Source: Arbacia lixula (taxonomy: Eukaryota; Echinodermata; Echinoidea; Arbacioida; Arbaciidae). From it: DNA of 64,000 nt. Positions 1 to 13,200 of this stretch are shown here, one piece after another. Position numbers and translations under genes: made by a program. The notes under the pieces are model-generated. The model was not told the DNA's origin. It saw only the letters and a list, made by a program, of their open reading frames with translations, and ran no database searches. The stretch is from assembly GCA_963669155.1 (NCBI GenBank), contig OZ022591.1, positions 12,763,207 to 12,827,206 on the forward strand, read 5' to 3'. How positions within the stretch are numbered: position 1 is the first letter of the stretch; every line of letters begins with the position of its first letter.

Positions 1-738
1 AATCCAACTTGGATGATGGATGCACTGGGGGCACCTGCATGTTATTGTGCTGTAAGAGGTCACATGATAAGCTCAAAGGTCATTTGAGGTCATACATTAA
101 AGTTTACTTGCAAGACTCTTGGTGAAGGCTTCCTAACTTGTGCACAGAATTGTGTGAGCATGTGTGAGCATTACTGATGTAGATTTAGGCAAACATTACT
201 CATGCACATTTATGCAAATTTATTCAAAGTCACTATTTTGCACCTGGTTTTGATGTTGTCTGTTTAAAGTTGCTTATTGTTTGTTTCAGTTTTCTTTTGC
301 GTAGCAACGGAGATCGCGATATTTCTGGTTATTTTGGCAAGTGGGCGAGACACAATATTGCTAATGCCTTGTTAAAACAAAGTGTTACTAATTTGAAAGT
401 CAACATGATGAATATCGTTGCTCATAAAAGGCTCTGGTTGTGAATGAGAAAGGTCAGTCTGATGAATGCTCTGCCCTGTGTTAAGCCATGCTAAAGAGTG
501 ACGTGGACTGGCATGCAGCCACCCCCCCCCCCATCATCCTTTCTCCCCCCCCCCCCACCCTTTTTCCACCCCCCACCCCTACCCCCCGCAATCAGGACAA
601 CAAGTGTGGTGCAAATCTAGCACCGTTGTCAAGCCGATTTTACAAACAGATCGCAACATGAGTAACGTGTGGTGGAAATATGGAAAGACAATGCACATTA
701 ATGAGCTGACATAGTGTTGGGAATTTCTACACCAAACT
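1..738. other. Upstream part of the ankyrin-kinase locus, no exon recognised
   Basis: This is probably intron of the ankyrin-kinase gene. It contains a C-rich run (about 519-588). An acceptor-like pyrimidine tract and AG near 289 opens no frame with ankyrin similarity. Nothing else is supported. Confidence 0.4.
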
Positions 739-911
739 TTAAAGATGGCCCGTCCCTTTTACAAACATCTGCAAACTTCATGAAAGTTTGTACATACACT
801 GTATTACCCTTTGTCAATTCCAGGGAAGGGTTATGTAACCACACTCTCAAATTATGACAAAGTCAGTGAACTTTCAGAATTAGGTCTGCAAAAGGGACAG
901 GCTACCTTTAA
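739..911. mobile_element. TTAA-bounded element, family C, short copy (173 bp)
   Basis: TTAA at both ends. The inner termini form an inverted repeat: AAGATGGCCCGTCCCTTTT at the left, and AAAAGGGACAGGCTACCTT at the right. Related copies lie at 3110-3449, 34100-34624 and 51239-51767. There is no coding capacity. A non-autonomous DNA transposon is inferred. Confidence 0.65.
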
Positions 912-1148
912 AATACAGGCTGCTACCTGCAGTAGACTAGTCATTCTTAATTTGTTTTTCGCTGGCTCAGACTGAGAAAACAGGAGAATGATACAGTGAC
1001 TAGTCTTAGAGTACTAGACTCTATTTTTTAGTTTGCATCCGATCAGAATACCCAATAGCCAAGTTAACAGTGCCGGTGACGCGGTTTCAGTAAAGATTTG
1101 AGTAAGGCTTGTAGAAATGACTTTTGGGAATTATGATCCCTTTGGCAG

Positions 1149-1297
1149 GCTAACCAGCAGCATTCTGTGCGGACACCTCTACAAGTGGCCGCACACCAGG
1201 GCCACCTAAATGTGATCAAAGAGCTCATGAAGTACCGGCCTTCTCTGGAGGTCACCGACGCCGACGGGGACACCGCATTCCTCTACGCCGCCTACGG
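1149..1297 (+). CDS. Ankyrin-kinase gene, exon 1 of window
   Basis: The exon follows TTTGGCAG and ends before GTAAGT, carrying 49 codons plus two bases (phase 2 out). It encodes one ankyrin repeat (RTPLQVAAHQGHLNVIKELM) and the start of the next (DADGDTAFLYAAY). The reading frame is fixed by a clean join to the next exon, where the split codon gives Gly and the string AAYGNKPDIIEYL, a Mind bomb-like context. Earlier exons are outside the window. Confidence 0.85.
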
Positions 1298-4200
1298 GTA
1301 AGTTGCAACACCTCTTCTCTCTTAGTCTGGCTTTCAGACTCGTGGACATTTCTGGTCCAAAACAAAAAATTGAGTCTAATACTCTAGTAACCTTGGTCAC
1401 TGCATGCTTGAGCGAGCAAGCAGTGTGATGCATATTTGTTCATCACTAGAGCACACACGGGCCGTAGAGTGGCTGGGTGGGGAAACAAAATTCAGGCTGC
1501 TGATGCTGGGGCCTGTTGCATAAAAATTACCATTGATGGTAACTTTGCTACCAATGGTTACTACTATGGAAACCTCGAATTTGATCAGATGTCGAGCGAT
1601 GTTACCATGGTAGTTACCATCGATGGTAGAGTTACCATTAATGGTAAATTTTATGCAACAGGGCCCTGGTCTAAAAATCCTGTAGTAAACGTGTCGATGA
1701 TTTATGGATTGAATACCTTATTCCTACTGATAGAAACAAGCCGGACATCATTGAGTACCTGATTAGCTGCCGTTGCAATGTCCGCGCTGTCAACAAACAG
1801 AGAAGAAGTGGTCTGCACATAGCAGCGCGACGAGGTCATGTCGAGTGTGTGAGGATCCTCCTTGAGAAGGGAGTCAACTGCAATCTACAGGTAAGGCATG
1901 GGAAGAGTGGTCCATTACTACGTTGGATTGCCCATCTGTCCGTCCGTCCCCCAATTGGTTTATGGAATATCTTGAGATTTGCTTCAAACTTTGTAATTTA
2001 TGAAACAAATGATCCGTGTATTAATTACGGTTAAATCGCACTGAAGTCAAAGGTCAATGAACTGTGCCTAGAATGTGCATCCAGAGACCATTTCCGCATT
2101 CAATTAGGATTTAATCGCACTGAAGTCAAAGGTCAATGAACTGTGCCTAGAATGTGCATCCAGAGACCATTTCCGCATTCAATTATGATTAAATCGCACT
2201 GAAGTGAAAGGTCAATGAACTGTGCTAAAAGTGTGCATCCAGAAACCATTTTCACATTTATCTTAAGAATCACTACAGGATCACTACATAAAATGATCTG
2301 AACAATTTCAGTTTCTGTCATGAATTTTATCACCATCACCATTATCAACGTCATCATTACAATAATAATGATCATATTTATTATTATTTTCGCCACAATC
2401 ATCAGAATTACAATGATGATGATGATAGTCATCATTTCTATAATTGTTGTCATCCTAATCACTATTTATCTCTCTTTTTTTTAATCTATTTATTTATTTA
2501 TCAACTTACTCCTCAGGATAAGGCTGGAGACCTGGCGCTCCACGACGCCATTCAGAAGGACATGCGTGAGGTCATCACGTGCCTGGTGCAGTGGAAGCGT
2601 GCCGATCTAACCATCCGCAACAACAAAGGTCTGTCAGTCCTGCATTACGCTGCACTCCGAGGGAACGCACAGTAAGTTAACCCATTCTTTACCGGGCTCT
2701 TTTTTCACCCAGATCCTAAGCAACATGACTCCTGCATAATCCGCCGTTTGTACAATACACAACAGGCTAAGAATAAACTTCAGTTTCCTTTTATGGCATA
2801 ATTAACCCATTTTTTTACTGAGCCCGCATGTATATATATATATATATATATACATATGCAGCCTGGCCTTTCTCCACTCAAATCCCTAGCAGCGCGATTC
2901 CCACGTTATCTGCTGTACGTACAATAAACTTCAGGTTCTGAATGAATGTGAAATGCCTCGTCGGGTCCAGTTAACTCACTCTCTTTGGTTATTGCAGTTC
3001 CATGGCAAATTTTGACATCCTTCCTGGAACTGGGCTCACAAAGCCAGAAAATCTAACCATGAGCAATGGGTTAAAAATCAATGTAGAGTTATATACAAGG
3101 GCCCTGTCTTTAAAGATAATCCGTCCCTTTGACAAACATGTGGAAACTTCATGAAAGTTTGCACATATTTAGCACTTATCTTTGGGATACCAAATGTGAA
3201 ATTTTAAGGTCAGAGGTGCTATAAATCCCGTAGAATAAATGAAAATCTAACTTGTTTTCACTGAGATTTGACTATTTTTGTGTTATGAAAAAACGAAAGC
3301 TCGATCAATTATCGAAGGTTATTTCCTCAAAACCGAATATTGCGCTTTGTCAATTCCAGGGAAAGGTTATATAGCCATTCTCTCTCAAATGATGACAAAG
3401 TCAGGGAACTTTCAGCATTAGGTCTGCAAAAGGAATGGGCTACCTTTAATATATAAGATTTCAACTTGACTTGCAATTGATATCAATCGTAAACATAACT
3501 GTAGATATAGAAATAAGGGATTGGACTTGCAATTGATTCAGATTAAATGCAATTCTTTATAAGACAGGGGCTTCATTTGAATCAAGAATATATCTCAGGC
3601 TAGGAAACAATGAAAATGAAAAAAAAATGGATGTGGTGGATATAAATCATCTAATAGACCATGCAGCCTGCATTCCTGAAATGTTTCCGTGTGATTTTCT
3701 GCAGTGCTACAGAGTGCCTGGTCACTCAAGCACGACATCTGGTCGATACACGAAAGGACAACGGTCAAACACCTCTCCACATCGCGGCTAGCAACAACTT
3801 CAAAGAGGTGGCCAGACTGCTGGTTCACAAGGTGAGATTGTAACTAAGCCTGAGTCATATTCGAATCGAGTCGAATTTTCAGAAACCGGTGTTCGATGGC
3901 TTTGTGCCAATCGGACATCGAAGCATCGACAGCACATTGACAAATTGTGTACAACGGATAGCGGAGCACAAACGCTAGCGGTCGTGTACATTTTGCTTAT
4001 TACATGACGTCATTCAGCCACTGCCAAAAGCCAATTTACGAATGAAAATATAGTAAGCATACGCAGTGCAAGCCTTCCATTTCCCCACACGGTATTCCAC
4101 CCAAAGAAGTGTGCAATTCTCCATCACCTCATACCAAAATCGACGTAGAATTTCATTTTCCTATATTTTATATGAATTATGAAAGGTATTCTCAGAGAAT

Positions 4201-7200
4201 CTATTTTCTCACTGATACCGCACACGTTAGCAAATTTCAATTACTTCTTGCTTTTCCGTCAAAATCTTACGAATTAGCGTCAATATGGCATCGAGTTCGT
4301 TGGAATCTGTAGAGTCTATTGCAACATGCACAAAGTCAATCGGCTTCCATGTTTCGGACAACGTGACCGGATATCGTTATCACTATCGATGCTTCTGCAC
4401 ACAGTCCGAAGGCATTATTTTGGCGACCACGTGGTCATGACGTGATCTACGCGATGCACCAATCAGTGGTCTCCGGATTGGTGTGCGGAGACCTTGATCC
4501 GTTGTACACAGTCTATGGACAATTGTTCCTTGTGGAGTTGCGTAGTACAGTATATATAATAGTGAACGAATCGAAGACAAGTATGTAGTAGCTGCTTGAT
4601 CATCGAGCGACCAGTTCGTTCTCTTGATGCGTTACCTGCAAAACTCACAAAAGAGAGTAGGAACCAAGTAAGCAAATTAAAATTGTGGAAATATGAAAAT
4701 AAATTGTGTATAACAGGACTATCAAACAAAAGATTTTATGTTTTCTTGTCAATTTGGTAATTTCGTCGATGCATCAAATTCATCAAAACAAAATCGGAGT
4801 TCGACGTCTTTGATCGAACACGGGCTTAATAATCGATTCGACTCAGGCTTAATTGTAACTGCTATTGCAACAGCTAGAGTACTGAAAGCTCATTGGCTGT
4901 TTCTATGGTATTTACATGTGTTGTAAGTTAAAATAATTGAATATCAGGCAATGACAGCTCCAGAGATTATAAGTGACATATGAAAGAATTGTAAATCGCT
5001 TTACCATTATCACTACAATTGCAACCACAGGAACTTCAATATTCTAAACGTATTTCCTTTTCTGCTAGTACGTATAGTTACAATTGTTATATGAAACTTA
5101 CAATAATTGAAAGTCTGTGTTTAGCATGGTCCATAGACATTGCCAGTGAGAAATTCATTGTGTGCTTCTGTACCACACAAAAGTTTTACCAAAATTGAAT
5201 GAATATTAAAGAAGCAAAGGCTATTTGAAATTTAACCACACCTTTAACCCCTTCGCTCTAAAGTTTTAGACCAGCGCTTACAGCTTTAAACGAGATTATT
5301 TTGGGTTACCCAGCCACTGAACATGTGCACAGTGGGTGTCAGGCTATTGATAAATAAAGGTAGAATATCAATGGTAACTGGTTGCTCGTGAGCATTGCCT
5401 TTGTTTGTTCACTGGACAGTTTGGATTGTAACCAAAAGGTGCCGCCAGTGCATGCAACGTGTAATATGGTACAGATATTTCCTTCAGAGACAGATAAACA
5501 ACCTGTAGTAAAATCATCCTCAAACAACATTTCTCCAAAGAATTTCCACAAATATGATCTTGAAATGTAGCTAAACAGTTCAACTTTGCTCACAATTCAA
5601 CCGCATTATGATGAAGTACTTTAAACAAGTTGACATTGGTATGTTTCTTGCAAACGGGGCCCCGTTTTTGAGAAGAACACTTAGGAACCGGGTATACCTA
5701 GTTGCCATAGTAAATGGATTGATTGAGAACCCCATTTTCGATGTCATAAGGTGAGGTAAAATTGCACTTACATGTACTTGCCCATAAAAAATACAGAGAC
5801 ATAAGCAACCACAACATCACAGCTTCTCTCTAATCTTTTCAGGTTTGCAGATTTCAAAAACTTACATCTGTTGTTGAGCTTTGCCGATTCTCCTCAAATG
5901 TGTGCTAATCTGTTTTTCTTCTTTCTCTGACAAGAACATTTTGTTTGAGTAAACTACCACTTGAAATGAATTATGACCATTATAATTATTTGATTCTATG
6001 TTCATTAATATAGTCAATTAGAGGCACAAATAAAAGAAGAGGGAGGTGCTAATTGATTTTTTTTCTTTCCACAGGGGAAATGCGCGGTGAACGTATTTGA
6101 CAACCAGAAGCATACGCCGCTGTTGATTGCTGTGGCAGGGGGGCACGTTGAGATCATGGAACTGCTGATCGAAGCAGGGGCTGATGTGAATGCCAGTGAT
6201 GTGGATGGCGACACCTGCCTGCACATGGCTGTCATAAGGTTCAAGCATAACCCCTCTGGAGTAGAAGAGGAAGCTCTGCACCAGGTGAGGCTATAGTCCT
6301 TGTCATGCTGCATATTCATTCCAAGCTGGGTTCTTCCCGAAACAAAAACAAGGATAATATCTCATAGTAATGGTTTAATAGGATGGGCAATTAAGCAGCA
6401 AAGTGTGGAATTGGTACTTTGAATCATGGAATCACATTTTGAACCAGCATGGGTGATTGGAACATCATTTTTAGATGGTTCTCTTCCTCTCAGTGATGTG
6501 TTTGCTACAAAATGGGATGTTTCAAACATAAATAAGGATAGGTTTTCACTTTTCCTCAGAATATTTGTAAAGCTACAACCTTGAGATTTCATACATGTTT
6601 TCTTTCGGATATACTCTTATTATAATTCAATATATATTAAGCATAAGAAACATAGTAACAAATACAATCAAGAAAAATGACAAGTAAATTACAATTAAAA
6701 CAAACAAAAAAATCAAGCAAATTAATTACATAAATATATAGTACTAATGTGCAGCAAAACATAATCAAGGTACTTGAATAAAGAAATAGGGCAAAAATGA
6801 AGAAGAATCATATTTAAAATCTGCATTTATGAAAATGACTAGCCAATTTACCTTTCTTTTTGAAAATATATATTTCTTAATTTTTAAGTAGGGCTTGAAA
6901 GAGATCAAATGGAGGAATAATGTTCATCCATGCCCAGTTTCATGACTTTTGTTAAAGGGCTTCACTGAGACCTTTATGACTGACCTGTCCTCCCTTTCTC
7001 ACCTATCTGTGTTGCCATGGTTACCCAGCTCTGTGAGGGGACGGTAAAGAGCAGCTTGCTGGAGATCCCGGGGCTGAGTCTGCTGGTCTACCTCATCAAG
7101 AATGGGGCGAGGATCGACCTCCCCAACCACTCTGGCTGCACCCCTCTCCAGCTGATCCAGACGAAAAGCCTGGTCAAACAGCTGTCTAAGCTAGCGGCAA

Positions 7201-10200
7201 AGAGGCAGAAAAGGTAAGGCCGGTGGTGATAGCGGTGATGGTGGTATTGGTGATGGTGATGATTGTGGTGAGGGTGGAGGTGATGATTGTGGTGGTGGTG
7301 ATTGCGGTGGTGATAGTGATGATTGTGGTGATGGTGGAGGTAATGATTGTGGTGGTGGTGGTAGTGGTTGTGATTGCGGTGGTGATGATTGTGGTGGGGG
7401 TAGTGATGATGATGCTGGTGGTGGAGGTGATGATTGTGTTGCTGGTGGTGGTGGTGATGGTGGTGATTGCGGTGGTAGTGCTGTTGCTGTTGGTGGTAGT
7501 GGTGATGGTATTTTTTGTAATTGTGGTGGTGGTAGTGATGGTGGTGGTGGTGGTGGTGATGGTGGTGATTGCGGTGGTAGTGCTGGTGCTGTTGGTGGTA
7601 GTGGTGATGGTATTTTTTGTAATTGTGGTGGTGGTAGTGATGGTGGTGGTGGTGGTGGTGATGGTGGTGATTGCGGTGGTAGTGCTGGTGCTGTTGGTGG
7701 TAGTGGTGATGGTATTTGTTGTAATTGTGGTGGTGGTAGTGATGGTGATGGTGGTGGGGGAGGTGATGATTGTGTTGCTGGTGGTGATGGTGATTGTGGT
7801 AGTAGTGCTGGTGCTGTTGGTGGTAGTGGTGATGGTATTTGTTGTAATTGTGGTGGTGGTAGTGATGGTGATGGTGATGGTAGTGGTAAAAAAACATTAT
7901 ATCACAGAGTGAAGATTCTACAGTCTTTTTTTCACTTTCACTTCTCTCCTTTTCTCATTCTTCTGTATATTTTACTGAATTCCTCCTCTAGTCCTCCACA
8001 ATCTGTAACCCAGCCAGTAACCTCAGACGAATCCGTGAGCCGAGTTAATAATCTCCGGATCAGTAATCTTGATGAGAGTCCCCACCAGGAGCAACATCCA
8101 CAACATCAGCAGCAACAGCAACAAACACAACCACAACAACATCACAAACAACCTTGTGGCAGCAACGCTGCAGGAGGTAAGTAACATAACAAGCACCAAC
8201 AAAGAAATAAGCCTGGCAAGTTCTCCAGGCCCTCGCTTGGTCCGTCGGAACACAAAAAGGTACATTTTCTAGTGAGCACTCTCCTGGCTGCAGTTCTTCT
8301 CGGACCATCTTCAAATTTGGTATGAAGGTGTACTATGGTAAAGCGAAGAGGCTTATTGTTGTTGGTGGTGGCGCCCTCGCTTGGTCCGTCTTTGTACACA
8401 AAAAGGTTCTTTTTTCAGGGTCTGCTTGTGCGCACGATTCTGTAAGCATTTTTCAACAGATTTTTTAAAATTTAGTTTGTAAATGTATCATAGTGAACTC
8501 TAGACACCTCTAAATTTTGGTGATGCTGCTCCCTATGTTCTGCCTTTTACAGGGTCAAAGGTCAACCTGATAAGTCTCAATTTGCAAAAATGCTTATTTT
8601 TCAATTACTTTATTGTTACCCAATAGATTTTATTCAAACATGCTGTATAGGTGTATGTGTGGTCATTCTACATGTAGGCCACATAAGTATTCAGTGATGG
8701 CGCCCTCAGTGTTCTGACTTGGTGCCATGTAACATTACTTGTATGTGATCTATCGGCCACATGTCATAACTATAAGCAAAACTAGAAGATAAAGTGAAGA
8801 TGCCTCTCATTTTTGGTGGGGGGGGGGGGGGGGGGGGGTTATATCGCAATGATGGATGTGCGGTGGGTTCGGGGGATACATGTGCTCGGCCGCGTGACCC
8901 GCCGAGCATTTCTAGTTATGTTGAGATTTGATTTTAAAAATGTGAGCCCCCAATCACATATATTTGGTGCTTGGTCCGGAATGGGTTAACCTCTGCTGTG
9001 CCAAGAAGAACCCTGCTCTGTCGTATCTGTGTGTGTAAATGGTGCAAAATGCTGGACCTCTTGCTCAAGTTAAGATTTTCTGGCTTTGTGAACCCTGAGT
9101 CAGTTAGGATGTCAACAGTTACCATAGAACTAAAGTATCAAAAGAGGTATGGCTGAATTGTATGAGGAATTGAAGTGTATTCGTAGGCTGTTGTCTATTT
9201 TCCCTACAGCAGATTTTGCGGGAGTCCCGCTGCTCAGTCTCTGAATGAAAAAAAGCCAATCTGCAATTATGTTGGCTCAATAAAGAATGGGTGAAGAAAG
9301 TCTTCATTTTTTTTCTTTCTTTCTCTCCTGTTACGTTCCACTGATTTGATCCTTTGATGTTTATGGCAATAAAGTGCAGAAATTGTCATGTCAGATACCA
9401 CATAACCTATCTTTCTCTTTGAATGGAAGATGTCATGTTGGGATTTTGAGGATGTCTGTGCGTGTATAAAATGTGTGTGAAAATACTCAATGGCACATAA
9501 AAAGTTGCATGTAAAGCAATCCTTACTAGTACCTCATTGTGTTTTATGGGGCAGAATGGAAATTTGAGGCGAAATACATACAAATATCAACTATTTATAC
9601 AGTCAATATTAAGAATGAACTTGTTTTTGATGCAGGTTTCGAAGGCGTACACAGAATCGAAGTATCAGAGTTGAAAATCACAGAGAAAATTGGACGCGGT
9701 AGTTACGGACAGGTTTCTAAAGGTCGCTGGCGGGGTACTACTGTAGCAATCAAGAGGATGAGCATTGAGGGCAGCAAACGATCTGATATCGAGAAGGAAG
9801 TTGATATTCATAAGTGAGTATTTCTAGTCATGTCAACTGCTGTAACTTTCTGCTAATTTTTCTTCAAGTCTTCTTATTTTTCTTTATTTCTATTTATCAG
9901 CATCTGGTTTTGTTAGTCCTGGGATTAATGCAGAAATATGAAAGAAGCAGAGAGCAAATGGACAAACGATAAGAAAGTGTATTTTTTTTTAATATATGAA
10001 TAAAAAATTAGCAATTCAAAAATTAGCAATCCAGCAGCAATGTTTCTGGACACATCTGTGATGCATTTGTGTTCCAGAATGTATGAACATGTATATGTCT
10101 ACATTTCTTGAAATATGCGTTGACTTAATGTCTCAACGAATACATACCTCAAAACTGTTTTCTCCCGTTCTTTATAGTATCAAGAACAAATTTGTCGTAA

Positions 10201-13200
10201 AAAACTTTAAATATCCAAAGAGATCCACAAATGGCAAGACTAGAAGAAGGGTGATGTTTTTACTATTTGTCTTTTCTTTACTTCTAAAATACCTCAAACT
10301 TTCACCAATCTGCTCCTGTGAATTAATGAAATAGTTATTTTGGTTTTGGTGCTTTGCCGATTCCTTGGGTAGACTAGGTTAAATGTTAATGTTTGCTCAC
10401 TGTAAATGTGTGATTCTTTCCGAAGCAGGGAGTTGCGTGAGCCTAAGCAGACATATTTGTAGCTCTCAAAATGGCAGCAATTAAAACAAATCAGATTGTT
10501 ATCATGGTAATGTACAAGAATATTAATAGCAATTTGCAAAAGATAACAATACCATTTAGCGCAAACCCATAGTCTTGAAGAGAAAAAAATGGGATTACCA
10601 TAGTTTGGGAATGTCTGCAATTTCGAGATTTAGTGATAATTTGGCATGTTTGTTGCTTTGAAAAATGATAACAAAAATACATGATACTTGTCACTGAATG
10701 ACAAAACTGGGTTCAGTGCAGAAATGTACCAATGTGCTCTCTCATATGATGCATTTGATGTGATTTGTTATAGTTGATCTCAAAAGTTGAAGCCCCAAGT
10801 CACATAATTGTGGTTCCAGGTCCCAAATGGGGTTATTTAAAGAAAGGACTGGTTCAAAATTAGTGACGATGTTTTGTTCAATTCCTTTCTCCTTTTCACC
10901 CTGTAAGAGGGTTCGATATCCTGATGGAATACAACCCCATTGTATTACTTAAAGTGTTACTTTTTTCGAAATAGTGTCCAAACAACGATTACTCTCAGGC
11001 CCTATTACTAAACCATTTCCCCGAATATCAGAGCAGTATATATGTTATTGACCGTTATATTCCACACTAATGTATTCCAGTTTGTTGATTGGTTCAGAGT
11101 GTATCACATGACCACAAATGGTTCGAAGAGCGAAAGAAGCTCAGAGGGATGAAAAAAGACTATTTTGTGACGCCATTAGAAATAGTCGCCCTTTTCCCTC
11201 TGTTCCGATATCAGTTCATCCAATGTAAATGCCCGACACGCAATATGTATGCGATATCTTTACTTCCAGCTGCTTTTTATTGTTTTAGCAGATAAATATG
11301 GGCCGCGCTCAGGGAAGTTTGTGGTGTTGTGGCCAAGGCGCAACGTGAATTTACGTTAGTTTGCTCAAGCCGCAGGAAATCCAGAACAAATTAATAGCTC
11401 CTCTAATGTTGTAAAGCTTAGAGTATGGACACTACCACAAGGTCCATGATAAGGATCCATGTAGTGAACGAACGAATATATTAACGATGGATATAAAACA
11501 AATATTTACATCTTTATTCGGGATCGGTGTGGAATCTATTGGTCAAAATAGTACCGCACGCCCTCTACTTCATCCAGGGAGCTAATAGATTCCACAAGAT
11601 TCCTCATGATCATGACTTTCTTGCGTACTATTTATGCTAGGGTGGTTAAATCTATGTCATGACTTCCAACCAATCAGGTAATAGGATTAATAGGATGAGG
11701 AAGGTGATATTTAATAGTGCACTCTTGCCATGGAAACATTAATGTTTTGGCCATTCTGCTCGACAGGCAAGCGATGCATCCCAACATTGTGCAGCTGATG
11801 GCGCTGGGCTACAGCGATATGAACGCCTATCTGGTCATGACCTATGTTAATGGCACCGACATGCAGACAGCCATCCTATCAGAGGTAAGGGCTTAATACA
11901 GCATTGGTGGTGTTTGTGGTGGTGGTGGTGTAATGGTGGTGCTTATAGTGGGGAAGTGGTGTTGGTGTAAAGATGGTGCTTATAGCTGTGTTGGTGGTTG
12001 TGGTGGTGATGGGGGATTGGTGTTTGGTGTAAAGGTGGTACTTATTGTGGTGGTTTTGGGGAGTGGTGTTGTTGTACAAGTGGTGCTTATAGTTGTGGTG
12101 GTAGGGAAGTGGTGTTCGTGTAAAGGTGGTGCTTATAGTTGTGGTTGTCGTATTGGGGATGGGAGAGTGGTGTTGGTGTAAAGGTGGTGCTTATTGTGGT
12201 GGTTTGGGGGAGTGGGGTTGTTGTACAAGTGGTGCTTATAGTTGTGATGGTGGTGGTAGGGAAGCGGTGTTGGTGTAAAGGTGGTGCTTATAGTTGTGGT
12301 TGTGGTAGTGGGGACGGGGAAATGGTGTTGGTGTAAAGGTGTTGCTTGTACCTGTGGTGGTTGTAGTTGTAGTGGAGGGGGAGTGGTGTTAATTTATAAT
12401 TGGTACCTCAAGTTGTGATGGTGGTTGTGGTGGCTGTGGTGATTATACTCATGGTGATCGCAGATGGGAAGATTTTTTTTTCAAGATTCTAGATTCAAGA
12501 TTAAATTTTTATTGTCTATATAAAAATACAGAAAATTGGCCTCCACTGGCAAGAAGGTACAGAAGAATTACAGAAAATTACAAAAAAACACACACAAAAA
12601 TAACAGTGCATTGGAACAAAAAAAATGTACAAAATACAGAAAATGTAGAAGGGAGAGAACCTCCCGAAAGTGTTATCGGTGAGTATAGTGTTACTTGTAA
12701 TAATAGTGAATGTTGTGGCATTGTTAGTGGTGCTCATTCAGAGATGATGAGTGTCCTTGCAGTGGTAATTGTACGGGTAATGGTGGTGGTTGCTTTACTG
12801 GAGGTTGCTGGTGATGAGCAATATTGTGGTTGTGGTAGTGGTAGTGACACAGGTGCATATGTGGTGATTGCAGATAAACATATATGTCGTTTGTGGTTAA
12901 AGATTGTAAAGTGGTGATGGTTGTGGTAGTGGTAAAGGTAATTTTATTGCTGGTTCCAGGGGGAAATTTTCTATATGCCTGTAGGTGAATGTCGTGGATT
13001 TGATGACCGCTACAGTGGTATTCATGGTCATTGGACTGTTGGATTGCAGATAAAATGTTCTTTATATTGTGGTGGTGGTTGTTGCACAGGGTGAAACAAA
13101 ATTGTTGCTTATTTAAAGAATTTAATGCTGTGCAGAAAGATAGTAAGAGAGACAAGGTGTATTCATACAAAAACAACTGTTGACACTTTTGAATCATTAT

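Noticed and set aside
280-410. Possible extra upstream exon after TTTGTTTCAG
   Set aside because: Frames give no ankyrin or Mind bomb-like residues, and no convincing donor follows.
2025-2262. Regularly spaced repeats considered as a CRISPR array
   Set aside because: Units are contiguous 79-bp tandem copies without spacers, in a eukaryotic intron.
7088-7897. 269-codon minus-strand frame rich in His/Tyr/Asn, and the matching plus-strand Val-rich frame (7223-7912)
   Set aside because: Both are translations of the GGT/GAT minisatellite in intron 6; the donor of exon 6 and acceptor of exon 7 remove it cleanly.
11879-12336. Thr/His- and Gly/Val-rich frames in intron 9
   Set aside because: Products of the G/T minisatellite, with no conservation of frame between units.
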